DNA from: Clavelina lepadiformis
Lineage: Eukaryota > Chordata > Ascidiacea > Aplousobranchia > Clavelinidae
Direction: 5' to 3'
DNA: 64,000 nt
NCBI RefSeq assembly: GCF_947623445.1
Contig: NC_135242.1
Coordinates: forward strand, 7,812,001-7,876,000
Below the pieces are notes generated by a model that saw nothing but the letters and a program-made list of their open reading frames with translations, was not told where the DNA came from and ran no database searches. Below, in pieces: positions 24,260-40,619 of the stretch (positions within the stretch are counted from its first letter, which is position 1; each line of letters begins with the position of its first letter). Both the position numbers and the translations under genes were made by a program.

Positions 24260-24777
24260 TTGTAGGCCATTGCGCGGCTTCCTTGGAAGTATTTTCTGAG
24301 ATGTACGCATTTCATATAGCTATAGCGTAGCTATGCATGCGGACCGTTACTGTCTAAACAGTTTAGTTGGGAGGACTTGGACTTGGACTTCTCATTTTTT
24401 GGAAAAAATACACTTCTTGGCGAATTCTTGAATTTGGAGGTATTTCCGTCGTTTGTACCATGCTTGTTGCATATGACTTGGCCTCTTTAGATTATTGCAT
24501 TGCACAGCAAAACAATAGACTTATTCATTATTGACATCGGCTACACAAGTTATAAAAGCTATAACAAGGCAACTCAATGCACTCATCGAGCTAAGTGAAG
24601 TTCATCGCCTTTCAATCAAACTCTTATCATATTGCCACAAGATAAAAGTCATTTCTTTCAAAGCAAAACAATGACATGACAACATAGGCATATAACCTAA
24701 AAAGGCTATTTTATAATATCAAGATTAAAAGTTCTGAAAAAAGAAGTCTCTTTGATGTTCGTATGGTCCATCTATAT

Positions 24778-25060
24778 CAGGGGTGACGAACCTATTTGCT
24801 GTCGCGGGCCACTTTGTCAGTTACAGCTGAGTAAGCGGGTTTTAGCTGCTCCTGCGGCCGCAAAAAGTACATGGCTTGAGTGCGGCAGTCTATTGAAGAC
24901 ATGCTGCTGTGACTCAATCGTGCAATCAGCTTTTGATATCGCATTGCGCAAAGATTAGGAACAGCTCAAAGAAAGTTCAAGACTGCTGGTCTCGCCAGAA
25001 TGTTCCGCCATGCAAGAACGATTGTCAAACCGATTTGCGGCCGCATGTTCGTCACCACTG
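24778..25060. mobile_element. Small non-autonomous hAT element
   Basis: Inverted ends CAGGGGTGACGAACCT and ATGTTCGTCACCACTG. They are flanked by ATCTATAT (24770-24777) and GTCTATAT (25061-25068), an 8 bp duplication with one mismatch. Inner GCGGCCGC/GCGGGCC words near the ends are the kind of subterminal sequence seen in hAT MITEs. Confidence 0.82.
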
Positions 25061-25625
25061 GTCTATATCCAGTATAGGATCATTTAAGTTAATGGTAATT
25101 AATGAGAAAATGTCAAGTTTTTGATTACAACTCAAACTTTGTGTCAATCAATGCAATCATAGGGAGTGGAATTTTAAAACATTCTCTTTTCAAGAGGCAT
25201 GTTATTTTGAAGGATTGAAAAGAGTTCGTGTCGGATTAGCTGTGACTAAACTAAATATTTCGGGTATTTCTATGTCTTACACTTTACATCAATGAGCGAC
25301 TGATTACAGTACATACTTTCCATTTAAAAACAACAACCGATCTTATGAATGCTTCTATTGAGAACAAGACTAGCAATCTTTTAATCACCAGGTTTTCAAA
25401 CACGTTTCCCGAAGGTAGTTTCCAATATTCTTGCTTGAAAGTAAGAGGTTTATCATAATAGATTGAATCTGTTCGCATTGGTTGGTAAACAAGTGAACGG
25501 AAAAATTTCTTCTTCAGCATCGACTGCTGTGGGTATATATATTGGTCTAATAGCAGTATGCTATCTGTATAGACATACAAATGGTAAACGAAACTACTCA
25601 AGTAAGCGTCGTAAATCTTGAAATT

Positions 25626-30335
<4,710 letters not shown>

Positions 30336-31674
30336 TTCACCTTGCAGTGCATCTCCAAACTGGAAATGCAAAACAATTGCTATGTGCCTTGTTGACACGT
30401 GACGCCTTGCAATAAACTCTAATGCCATGTTTAATTCAAGTTGTGAAATAAATAAGCGTTGCAAAATGTGAGTGAAGTGTACTTATGAAACTACGTAAAA
30501 ATTGTTAAAGCCGAAAAAGACTTTTACGCGCTTTTTGAAGGGAGATAAAATCTTAATACTGTGCAGGGTGAATTATTTGCAAATATTTATTTAACGCACT
30601 GACATAATATGACAGTGAGCATGCACAGTTGAGCACCCACCACCTCGGTCAACAACATCCACCTGCACCACGTATGTAACTTGGCATACTGGCTTCAAGA
30701 GCAAACAGTATTCCTCCGCTAATTAATTACTCTTCTTCCACAAGTATTCTTTTCACCTTTTGTTTCTTGTAGTTTTTCATCCGTGCCGGCCCCTGTAGGC
30801 GATACTATATTTAACCTTTCTCTCTCTCTTTTCGAAACTCACTTCAAGACCCGACCAATTGAAAACGTTCACGGAACATCGGTTTTGAAAGTTGCGTAAC
30901 CTTAAAAAACGCAGTTTTAAAGACTTTTTTCAGTTAGGAAAGATCAATTTACGAAGGTTTTTAACCGAATATTCGGTTATACAAACACGAAAACACAACT
31001 TCGGTAACCGGGAAAAATCACGTCTAATGTAGTTATGGTAATCAAAACAAAAATATTCTGGAACAAATCACAATCCGACTTGGACAGGCTCCGAAAACCG
31101 CGACTGACCCAGTTAAAACCGGTTGGATAGTAGGCCTAAGCTTATTATGGCAGGCTTGTTGCAAATGTAACACGACATGGTGAGGACTTGCCCATCGTTT
31201 CTAATCGGATAATAATGAATTGTGTTGAAAACATACGTGTGGTGAAATTGAAACAAGGCTATGCAAAAAGTCAGTTTAAGCTATTTAGGGTTTAATTAAC
31301 GTTATAACAGCTGGCTCGGAAGTTAGTTTGTTCTGGCCAAATTGGCCTACTTATTTTATTTATTAAAGCATTGCATCTTTCCTTGAAAAATTTCCAAATT
31401 TGAAGGAGAGTAGGTTTTTTTTACTGAACTCTTAACTGCTTTTAGGCGGATGGACTAATTTACGAAATTTTCATTGCTCAGTGTAGGCCTACACTCTTGT
31501 CACACTCTTCGCCAAGGTTGTGCTTGTCTATCTAGTTTATGTAAAGTATGAAAAAGCGAGGTGATAGAATGATAAATATTAGTTCGTTGTTGTATTACTT
31601 GTGTGAAGTATTACACAACAACTATATTCGCCATAAAGACCGCGTACACTGGCGGCTGTTGTTACAGGATGAGC
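30336..31674. other. Intergenic, downstream of the ficolin-like gene
   Basis: Holds the probable polyadenylation signal AATAAA at 30411-30416, with another in AAATAAATAAGCG near 30446. No gene or element recognised beyond it. Two TAGGCCTA palindromes lie at 31131 and 31484. Confidence 0.4.
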
Positions 31675-31858
31675 GGTTTGGTGACACTTAATCACGCGAC
31701 ACTTAATCACGCGACGCTTAATCACCGACACATAATCAGTTAATCACTAGGACATTTAATCTCGCGACACTTAATCACGCGACACATAATCACTAGGAGA
31801 TTTAATCACGCGACACATAATCACTAGGACATTTAATCACGCGACATTTAATCACACA
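31675..31858 (+). repeat. Left terminal array of element B
   Basis: Tandem copies of a 15 bp unit, CACTTAATCACGCGA, with variants (ACATAATCACTAGG, ATTTAATCACGCG). About 11-12 partial or full units. The word TAATCAC is the constant core. Confidence 0.88.
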
Positions 31859-31896
31859 TTTACAATGTTTATTTACATTTACAATTTACAGCAATG

Positions 31897-32586
31897 TTAT
31901 GCATGGGAAATGTACGCAACTGCACGAAGATAGACTAAAATCTCGCTTGACAGATAACGGTCAACTGTGTTTTGCACACGCAGTTTCAGTGCCTTGTACC
32001 GCATTGGAATAGAAGGTTGAGTACCAGCAATTCCTTGCAGAAACGTTGCACGTTGCATTTGAATGTCTTTTTCAATTCCCTGTATGAAAGTCCACAATGT
32101 CGGGTGGTGGCATTGAAAAAGCGCATGAAGACCAAAATGCCAACCTTCGACTGCATTCGTGGTTCTTGCAACGCAGCCTGTCCCGGCTTCGTAATGATTC
32201 CAACTTTCGATTGGAAAGATGGCTGAGCCGTAATTTTCACCACGTCCCGGACGTCGTCTGCCTCTGATACATGTGTGTTCGAAATACGAAAGCAGCTCAA
32301 GCATCTTCTCGTGATCGGGCATGCTATCAGCTAAGATCAGAAATGACTCGACTACGTCAGAGGAAGGGACCATGACTAAGGCTTGTAAACACCGAACAGC
32401 TGTTCTTAATTCGTCATTAGACTCGTAGTCACATTTCATGCCAATTTCATTAACTTTGCGCAGGACGCTTTGCGTTAGGTGACGCTTTGGCTTTAGGCCA
32501 ACCTTAAAAGCAATCCGCATCGCCATCCCCACAGAGAGATGCACACAAGCTTGAATTACTGAATTTTCCTCACGCTTTTCCAACAT
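31897..32586 (-). CDS. Mutator-like transposase, C-terminal part
   Basis: An open frame of 229 codons. Near residue 38 it has TQSVLRKVNEIGMKCDYES, matching QSVLRKVNELGLKTRYET in the element at 48.2 kb. Further shared landmarks are SYFEHTCIRGRRR, FPIESWNHYEAG, TNAVEGWHFGLHALF with the probable catalytic Glu, CHHPTLWTFIQGIEKDIQ and the end VYLRAVAYISHA. The N-terminal MULE domain with both catalytic Asp residues is absent; the frame's first residues run into the right-hand array. It is a relic that cannot act alone. The chance that it is a host gene is small, because it fills the space between two inverted arrays. Confidence 0.8.
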   Translation of the reverse strand: MLEKREENSVIQACVHLSVGMAMRIAFKVGLKPKRHLTQSVLRKVNEIGMKCDYESNDELRTAVRCLQALVMVPSSDVVESFLILADSMPDHEKMLELLSYFEHTCIRGRRRPGRGENYGSAIFPIESWNHYEAGTGCVARTTNAVEGWHFGLHALFQCHHPTLWTFIQGIEKDIQMQRATFLQGIAGTQPSIPMRYKALKLRVQNTVDRYLSSEILVYLRAVAYISHA

Positions 32587-32587
32587 C

Positions 32588-32678
32588 CAAGTGATTATGT
32601 GTCGCGTGATTAAGTATCCAAGTCGCGTGATTAAATGTCCTAGTGATTACGTGTCGCGTGATTAAGTGTCGGTACACC
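32588..32678 (-). repeat. Right terminal array of element B, inverted
   Basis: Inverted copies of the left unit: GTCGCGTGATTAAGTGTC, with variants including CCTAGTGATTACGTGTC. It is shorter than the left array (about 90 against 185 bp). Confidence 0.85.
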
Positions 32679-32687
32679 AGGATGAGC

Positions 32688-35467
32688 GAGGACGATTGAT
32701 GGTTGATGACTTGTTTTGCTTTTGACTCGATGGTATGAGTTCTCATTTCTCAAACGGCGTGACTAATACTATTGCGGTTTAGTTGCTAAAATTCTTCTAT
32801 GCTTATTACTAAATGATGAAGTTCCCATTTTTATTTATTATAAGACACAAAGTCTTACATCTTTGGGCAAATCTAACTGAATGTTACATTGCGCAATAGT
32901 AACATGAGAAAGGAAAAGTAAAAGGAAAGATTGTAAACATTACAACAGTATACATGTGTACACTAGTTCAAGCGAGGTAATTTGTCTGAACGTCATTAAG
33001 GAGAATTTAAGTTTGGTCAACAACCGAATTGCAAAATCCCAAAATAAAATTTCAGCATTTCCAAATCAACTCATGACTCGTGACGTAACCGTCACAATGG
33101 CACACATCCCTGGCGAAGTCCAGCAGCGCCCACAATGAAAAGGTTTGACTTAACACTGTTCATATGGACACAAACGCTAGGGCAGTTGTACATTGTTGTA
33201 ATGACTACTAGTAATTAAGCCACCATCAATACCTGACTCCAACTTCTGCCCAAATTCCATGCTCTTTGGACTGTTTCACTGCCTGTGCTGAAGCTTTTTG
33301 CGCTTCAGCGTACTGAACTCGCAAAGAAGACAAAGACCTGGCATAGAGCCAGGTTTTTTAAGCCACCTTCTTTTCTTCAATAGCTTAATTCTTTCTAACA
33401 TCACCCATTTAATGATATAAAGGACAAAAATGATCTGTTGATCGACATAGGCTAAGACTTATTACCAAATGTCTAGTCTAAAGCAAAGTTAGAATGAAAA
33501 CAGTGATTACTACTGATCAATAGAAATGTAACAAGTTTAAAATAGCGCTTCTGAGTCCAAGAGAGAACCCCAGGCCCAAAACAAGCATAAATCTTTTTAA
33601 TGAGTGGGCAAGAATGTAAACCTTCTCTTACACAAGATGGTTTTTGAGCATAGCAAGAAAGAGTGTTATGATGTCTGACTTTAGTTATTTTGCCATGGTA
33701 ACATAATAATAGGACTATATTCTGTTTGGAGTTTAATGAACCTTTGTTATTAGTATGTGGAATTGTGTTATTGTGAACGTTGGGGTATGTCATTTAAAAA
33801 TATCATATTCATTGTCATACTTCTTGTGCACCGTCTGGCCCTGATACCGTGCCCTTACCCTGGCCACAGAAACGGGATTCTTATCCATAAGTTGATGTTT
33901 CTTTTGGTGGTGTTTTATTTTAGCCATCCATATTCATTGTGCAGATCAGCAACTTCCGCAAGCATGTCCTTTTCATTCCCCCTATTTATTTCGATTTAAT
34001 TATTGATTTTCTGTAATTTTTTTGTGGTGTGTTTGTATGTTTTTTTTTTAATTTATAACAATTTTTGTCAACGTAAGCATGGATTTGGTGGCCGTGCTAA
34101 CCTTCTTTCCTTATAGCACCACTATACAAGGAACACTTTGCACATTGCAGACTGCTTTGCCATTTTTCCCGTTTGTTGATTGTCTGTGAGCGTGTTTTCG
34201 TGTTGTTTTGCCATAGCAAGGTTAGCACTTTTTTCGCCCCACAGTCAATGGCAAAAAATAAAATAAATAAATAAATAAGTTTTCTTATCTTTCACTGATA
34301 GTTGATTGTGGAAATATGGAAATAATTTCATTTTTACTTGTATACATTGTTTTGGACTGTACTAGTTTTAGAAATCATAAAATGCAGTGCACTTTTATTT
34401 GTCTCGTAACTTTATGCTTACATAAGCTATAACGTAATTTCATTAACATTTAAATTACGTAAGTTGAGCAGGGATCATTTAACGACATCATCATGATTTT
34501 GCGAAACCGATGAAACGGAAGTCATGCGTAACTGACGTAAGTCGTTATATAATACTTGCTACTTAGCAATTTTTGTTTGTGATACTGTAGCTTGGGGGCA
34601 GCAGCCTAACAGTTGTACATTAATTATAAGAGTACAGACGAGAAGCGACTAACCTATTTTAATGGCAGATTGTGTCTATTGTTGGAGACATGGTGCTATG
34701 CTAGGGGAAAATACTCGCTAGCAATAGTTTTGGTGTTGACTGAAGCGAATTGTTAACAATTAAAATTCTGTTAATGTTTGCGAAATGCATCAGAGAGTTT
34801 AATTAAGCCGTTTATGCCAGTTCTGAGGTGGTGGATTAGTGTTCGTTAAATTGAGAAGTTTAGAAGTTACAACATCGAAAGTGCAAGCCATAATCGGGAT
34901 AGGTGATAACTAGGCTATTAGGTTAGGTTGATTAATTGACATTAAATTGAGAAAAAACTCTAGGCTAAATATACGCCAATAAGTTATGCACATGATGGTA
35001 GTACCTGGTACGGCAATCTTGTGTATACAGTTGACGCATTTTTCACTATGGGGTGTTAGTAGTTAGATTACCAACAACGGTTGTAGCCTATGAGTCAGAG
35101 CCATGGCTCAAAAAAGTTTTGGGCTACAGCCATGGCCACAACCACGCATGTCTCAGACGAGCCACAACAAAAGTGCTACCATGGTATTGCACCGATTAAC
35201 AAAAATGATGTGTGACATCACAGGTTGGTGGCTCAAAATTGTAGTTCGGAGACTACAACCCTGTCTCCAGAAACCAGAAAACCATTGTTCAATTGACCTA
35301 TGAGACCGTACATGATTAAAAAATTTATGTTTTTCATTAAATAACCAACTAATATAAAAATTACGATTAAAATTTTTATTATAGAAATTTTAGTACTCAA
35401 CACCTTTTTAATTCAAGAGTTCATTAACTTTATCTCAAACTTTAATTCAGCATAAGGTCAACTCACA
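32688..35467. other. Intergenic before PRXL2B
   Basis: No gene recognised. A hairpin-forming TGAAGCTTTTTGCGCTTCA lies at about 33289-33307. A retroposon-like tail occurs near 34260 (separate entry). A 66-codon frame at 35103-35303 has no resemblance. Confidence 0.4.
33750..34280 (+). repeat. Possible non-LTR retroposon (LINE or SINE) 3' end
   Basis: A stretch ending in a simple tail AAAATAAAATAAATAAATAA (34256-34277) is typical of LINE or SINE 3' ends with (TAAA)n tails. The body shows no reverse transcriptase sequence and no clear pol III boxes were identified, so the class and left border are guesses. Confidence 0.35.
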
Positions 35468-37414
35468 ATGGCATTAATTTTAAAGAAAATAGCTTCAAAC
35501 ACAATCACAAAGATTCCATCTGGAGAGGTAATTTATGTGTTTATGCTACAATGCTTTCTTAAAAGTTGTGCTGGTTGCTTTAATGCTGTTGATGTAGGAA
35601 TTTTCCATACTGCAGAGTATGGCAGGAGAACACCCGAGATTTTTTGGCCAAACAATATTGCACACCAGGAGAAAAGCGATGTCTATAAAAAAAAAGGAAA
35701 CGCTAAATTTTCCTCCAATTTCTGTTGTACATGAATTAGAATAATTAACCACAAATACTGGACAGGCTTGGGTCGCCAGTTGCAGTTTACACCGGCTGCT
35801 TCTTTGCACATCGGAATTTTGCTTCTGCATACCCGAGATCTTTGCGAAAACTGCCATACTCTGCAATCCAGAGAATTCTCATTATCATAAAGTTTGGTGT
35901 TTTTATGTTAACTTGTTTCTTTTAATTCTATTTTTATTGGTGCACAGTATTTATTGTGCGAGTCATTTAGCATTTAATTTATTCTTTGTAGACTTCAACA
36001 GTTCAGTCTCTGTGGGAAAACAATGATGTTGTAATTTACTTCTTAAGAAGATTTGGTTGCCCTGTATGCAGATGGATTTCACACAACCTCAGTCAAATAA
36101 AACCAGTTTTGGACGAGAATAACGTCAAACTTGTTGGCATTGGACCGGAGACTAATGGATCAAAAGAATTTGTTGACCAAAAAGTATTTGCTGGAGGTAG
36201 GTTTTTATGTTTGAAGTTACTGGTAAGATACCGCACAAAAACACTAAGTCAATTATTTAAACGCTGTCTTCAGTACCGATAATTAAATTATGTCAACAGC
36301 AAACATCATAACCCTTTGTATTAAGAGCAGGGAATCATTTTGTATACAAAAGGATTAATTCAGTTAGTTGATTGGCGCGTACCATATTAACATTACAGTA
36401 TTGTAATGAAACTTTTTTGCATGCAGATATTTATGTAGATGAGAAAAAACAATGTTATAAAGATTTGGAATACAAAACCATTTCTCTTCTCGGGGCTGTT
36501 GGGTCTGCCCTTGACAAGAAGGTTAGAGAATTGGCTGACAAGGCTAAAAAAGACAGCCTTGGTGGTAATTTCAAAGGCGACTTTAATCAAATGGGAGGTT
36601 TACTGATTGTGAAGAAAGGTATGAGTTGTATGACCCACTTAAAATATCTTAAATGCTAATCTGGTGAAATATGATACTATATACACTATACAGTAGACTC
36701 TGCTTATTATTACCACCTTTCGACCTGAACATTTTGGTCATAATATCCAAATGGCCACAATAACCGAAACTGCTACAGTACTGTTTAACCACGCAATACA
36801 GTTCAATACAGTTAAACATAAAATGAGAAAAAAATGCGGTAATATCAAAACGAACTTCACGTAGGTGAAAAATTGTCATTGTCAAGCTGCATAATTGATA
36901 CGAAAACCTGAAAAAATGGAAGAAGTGGTCATGATATCCAAAGACTGGTTATATTGGATTGTCATATTATCCATGGTCATATTAAGCGGATTCTACTGTA
37001 TTTATGTCACTATCTGAGGTCTGAAAATTAAGTGTAAGCAAAAGCTGCTATGAAAATTTAGCTAGGTAAACATTAATGAATAAAATCTCAAAATATACTT
37101 CCAGGTGGCACAGATATCTTAATGAATTATAAACAACAGAGTGCAAGTGATTATGTTGAAAATCAAGCCATCTTGGAAGCACTTGGAATAGATGCAACCG
37201 CCAAATCAAGTGAAGGAGCTGCACCTGTGGTAAAACTCATGTTTAAAATACTGCAACTTTAATTTATTTCTGTGAAAATTATTTAGTCCTTTTGTTTTTG
37301 TTCATATGGTTGCCTCTTGATAAGCTTTGGGTTTTAGTTTTGACAAAATGAGTTCTTATATTGATGTTTTGATTTTGTATTTTGCAGTGTTCCAGAGATG
37401 CCAGTTCTCTGTGA
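35468..37414 (+). CDS. PRXL2B: PRXL2B (FAM213B), thioredoxin-like prostamide/prostaglandin F synthase
   Basis: PRXL2B is a cytosolic peroxiredoxin-like enzyme; the mammalian protein reduces prostaglandin H2 and prostamide H2 to F2-alpha forms using thioredoxin. Five exons: 35468-35527, 35992-36196, 36427-36618, 37105-37229, 37388-37414, giving 182 aa (human about 198), consistent phases. The redox motif lies in LRRFGCPVCRWI (C43, C46). Other matches are LVGIGPETNG, DIYVDEKKQCYKDLEYK, GNFKGDFNQMGGLLIVKKGG and SASDYVENQAILEALGI. Whether an ascidian makes the same prostanoid is unknown. Intron 3 holds a pogo-like MITE. AATAAA at 37695. Confidence 0.94.
36691..36998. mobile_element. Pogo/Tc1-type MITE in PRXL2B intron 3
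   Basis: A 308 bp element with inverted ends CAGTAGACTCTGCTTATTA and TAAGCGGATTCTACTG, flanked by TA on both sides (36689-36690, 36999-37000). Words of the type GGTCATAATATCCAAA occur in both arms. A second member of the family is at 61417-61805. Confidence 0.85.
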
Positions 37415-40400
37415 TAATTCAGTGCAACCTGAGTTGTCAAAGGATAATTTTTCCATTAACAGTGAAGTAAGATTTCTCAACAGATGTACGTTATTGGTTT
37501 CACAAAAACCTATGATTAGTGTTTTTTCTCACATCTACAGACATTGTAAAATGCGAAGCTAGCAATGTGGTTTTGCATTATTATTTCTATTGATTGCTTT
37601 TGTTATAAGCCAGACATTTATTTGATATATTGTATGTATTAATTACTGTAATATTTCTACTGTGCAGTAACCTCCAGCTTAAGTTTGCATTCTTAATAAA
37701 CATGCAAAAACACATTCTGGATTCAGGTTTATCTGCAATTAGTTATGAGCATCTAAATACATAAATGGTCATATAAAAGATGGCAAAGTTACCTTTACTG
37801 GAAATCATTTGACCAAACATATGTACAATGCTCATTTTTTTCTAAAGTTTTGTATACTGTATAACACGACTTACAATACCGAGCTCCGAATGAAACATGT
37901 TCTATTTTTTCAAGTAGGATCACATGAATACACCTACAATAGAATAATTTCACTACACACAAGAGATAGCAGCAGAAGATTAAGAAATGCTGAACAGCTT
38001 ACAACATTTTTGGATAATTGAGTTTGGGTCAGTTTCAGTTAGACTGTTAGAGTAACATTCAATTTGCTTGCTTAAGAAGGAGACTGCTGTACTTTTGAGA
38101 ATATTTTTACGCTATTTTCACCCAATGCTAATGCTTATCTAACATATCACTGTAATCGTACTATAATTCATTAATACTTAATTGTACTTCTTTTAAAGAT
38201 GGTTTATGTTGGTCACTTTTACTGCTTAATCACTCAACTGGTTTCTTTGGAAGTGCACTCACGCAAAATTCATTTCCATATGGAATTAAGAACGCTTTTA
38301 TTTTGATAACAAAATTATAATAATTGGCATTATAACACAAAATTTATGATCTGCAAGCCAAGTTATGACCATGGGTGCAATTACACATGAACATCATGTC
38401 GTGGTTTCTATTTCAAACCTGCCGTAAAGCGATAACATTCTTAAAACGCAGTGTTTTCTCTTGCTTGTAAATGCAAACATTTCATAACTTATGCAGTTTT
38501 ATTGGCCAATTTTTTTATTAATCTTTACTGTAATACGGTACACGTATTTGCAGTTGCTTTATTTTGTTTATGAATTAGAACTCGTGCTTAAAACTTATTT
38601 ACCATACTAAGGTTGCACTATAAGCGTGAATAAACTACAAAAGCCGCTATAATGGCTGTAAGGAATTTACATTGGCAGTACTGTAACTAATTACAGAGTA
38701 CTGTTTAGTATGGAATAAAAGCTCATAGTTTTTTTAATTGAATACTGTGTATATTTATTTGTCATCTCAGCAGAGTATGTCCCATTTGTCTTCATTATGT
38801 GAAGCTAATCTGTATAGCGTTCCGCAGTTACACGTTAGACATGGTGTATGACCTTCCTGTGCAGTGTTTCGAATTGCGCACTTTTCCTGTATCGCGCTTA
38901 ATGCTGGTATGACAGAGTTGATTTATGCAGACTTAAGAATCCTTTAATTATTCTTGCAATCATCTTGGTAAAAGTAGAAAATCTATTCGAAAAAAGCTAC
39001 TCCAAACCGAAATTAGCTGTGAACGCAAGTGTGGCTAGAACAGAGCTTCACGAACTGGGGTTCGCGACCTTGCAAGGGGTATACTCCTCGCAAAGAGTAT
39101 ACCAATTTCACACAAATTAGGTACTGCACTTAGTACTGTAATTACTAAAAGTACTGCATCCTGCAATTGTTAAAAGTATAAATCTACGGCACGTTACCAC
39201 CATTGCAAAGCGACTTTTTTCATAACTAAATGTGTACCAGTAATCTCGTTTTCGTGTTAATCTGAAGTAGGATTTGTGTAGAAGCAGAAATTGACGAAAA
39301 GTCGCCGCCGAAAATTTGTGCCCTGCACGCGGAGAAATCTTTTCTGCTCCGCCTGAATGTCTGGAAGTTATCCATTTAACAAACGATCTTGTAAGCGTTG
39401 GTGTACTATATGGAATGCGAACTGCATACTCCCGAATAAGATAAGCAGCTTAAGACGCCCTCTACTTCCGCTTGTATCGTATGTAGCCTACTTGCATTTT
39501 TTTAGAAAACATAATTTCCTTTGAAATGAAACCCTTGTTGTGATAAGTTACGTGAGTTAAGTCACAACAAATTGACAATTCTTGGAATTAGGCACAGAAC
39601 CATTAGCCATTAATCTATAGACCAGCCTAAGATAAAATCTGGGCAACGAAAAACGCGATCGGCTTTATCACAAAACCAATGGTAAATCATCAAAATTTTG
39701 AATGCTATTTACAAACTAAAGCTTTGGACAACGGAAATTTACATTTAACTTATTTTAACTTACATACCGGTAATCCATTATTTAAAACGTATTGACTAAG
39801 TGGTCATGAAAAATTGCTCAATCAGGTAAGTTTGTTTATGTTTGTTTGTCCTATATAGTGATGAAAACATTTTCAACAGATCCCATCATAAGTTAATTCA
39901 TCTATGCAATATCGTGATTTAATTTCTTTAACAAACAATAGCGATAAATGAAAATCAAATTCTTCTGGTAGGCCTACTAGCATGGCATATAAAGAGATTG
40001 CAGAAAAGGAATGGATGGATCCGTAACAGTACTGTATAGACACAGATATGACAAAATTAGGAAATACTTGATTTACGATTACGACTTTAAAGAAAATGAA
40101 GGAACCAGAAACATTATTTCAATTACTCAAAAGTTGAAACAAAAGTTTATTTCAAGGATATAAAACACGGTGCATCAGTAACTGATGCGTCAAGTTGAAA
40201 CGGACAAAACTGTGCAAATTGTTTTTATTTTAGTTCCAAAAATTGTTTTTGGAACATTGAAAACAGTTTGATCAGCAAGGATAAGTAGGCCCTGTTGCGT
40301 ATGCCAATAATTCTATTGTGGCATTTGTGGGGAAAAGAACAACTATTGCATTACAGCTCACCAAAAACAGCCGAAGAAGGTATTTTTTTTAATAATACTG

Positions 40401-40619
40401 TTTTATGTGAATTTGAATAAAATTATTGACGAGACAAACACATATGGATAGGAAACAAGTACAAGCGAACGTCACCCGTAAATTGGCCTAATTTGACAAC
40501 CGTGCATGCAATTAAGCCAACACCAGGATATCTTTCTTTCGTACAGACTGCTCAACATTGTGTAATGTATTTTTTATAAATACAGGTCAAAATGTAGCTG
40601 CGGGTACTCAGCAAAGGTT
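37415..40619. other. Intergenic, PRXL2B to ZMYND12 (convergent)
   Basis: The two genes converge, so both 3' UTRs lie here; the PRXL2B signal AATAAA is at 37695. A lone hAT-like end, CAGAGCTTCACGAACTGGGG, begins near 39040 with no partner found. No further gene recognised in this 3.2 kb. Confidence 0.4.

Larger units (their letters stand above)
20156..25625. other. Gene-poor stretch with small DNA elements
   Basis: About 5.5 kb without a supported gene. It holds two good small hAT elements (23923-24259, 24778-25060), one weak one (20521-21028), a lone hAT-like end near 22433 (AAGTGACTCTCAACCTTTC..GTGACCCA) and a lone mariner-like start near 23335 (ACAGGGTGGGCAAAAGTGAAC). Open frames such as 21055-21375 and 25284-25601 have no resemblance or splice context. 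Confidence 0.45.
31675..32678 (-). mobile_element. Mutator-like element B, array-type inverted termini, partial transposase
   Basis: A 1004 bp element flanked by a perfect 9 bp duplication AGGATGAGC (31666-31674 and 32679-32687), the usual Mutator length. The ends start GGTTTGGTGACACTTAATCACGCG-like (left) and GGTGTACCGACACTTAATC (right, other strand); both run into arrays of TTAATCACGCGACAC. Between them lies one open frame related to the transposase of the element at 48.2 kb. The element is too short for a full transposase, so it is an internally deleted derivative. Confidence 0.88.

Noticed and set aside
33473-33999. Open frames of 80-106 codons on both strands
   Set aside because: They overlap each other on opposite strands, have no splice context or resemblance, and fall next to a probable retroposon tail.
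39040-39110. hAT-like end CAGAGCTTCACGAACTGGGG
   Set aside because: No partner end or 8 bp duplication found within 2 kb; kept only as a note.
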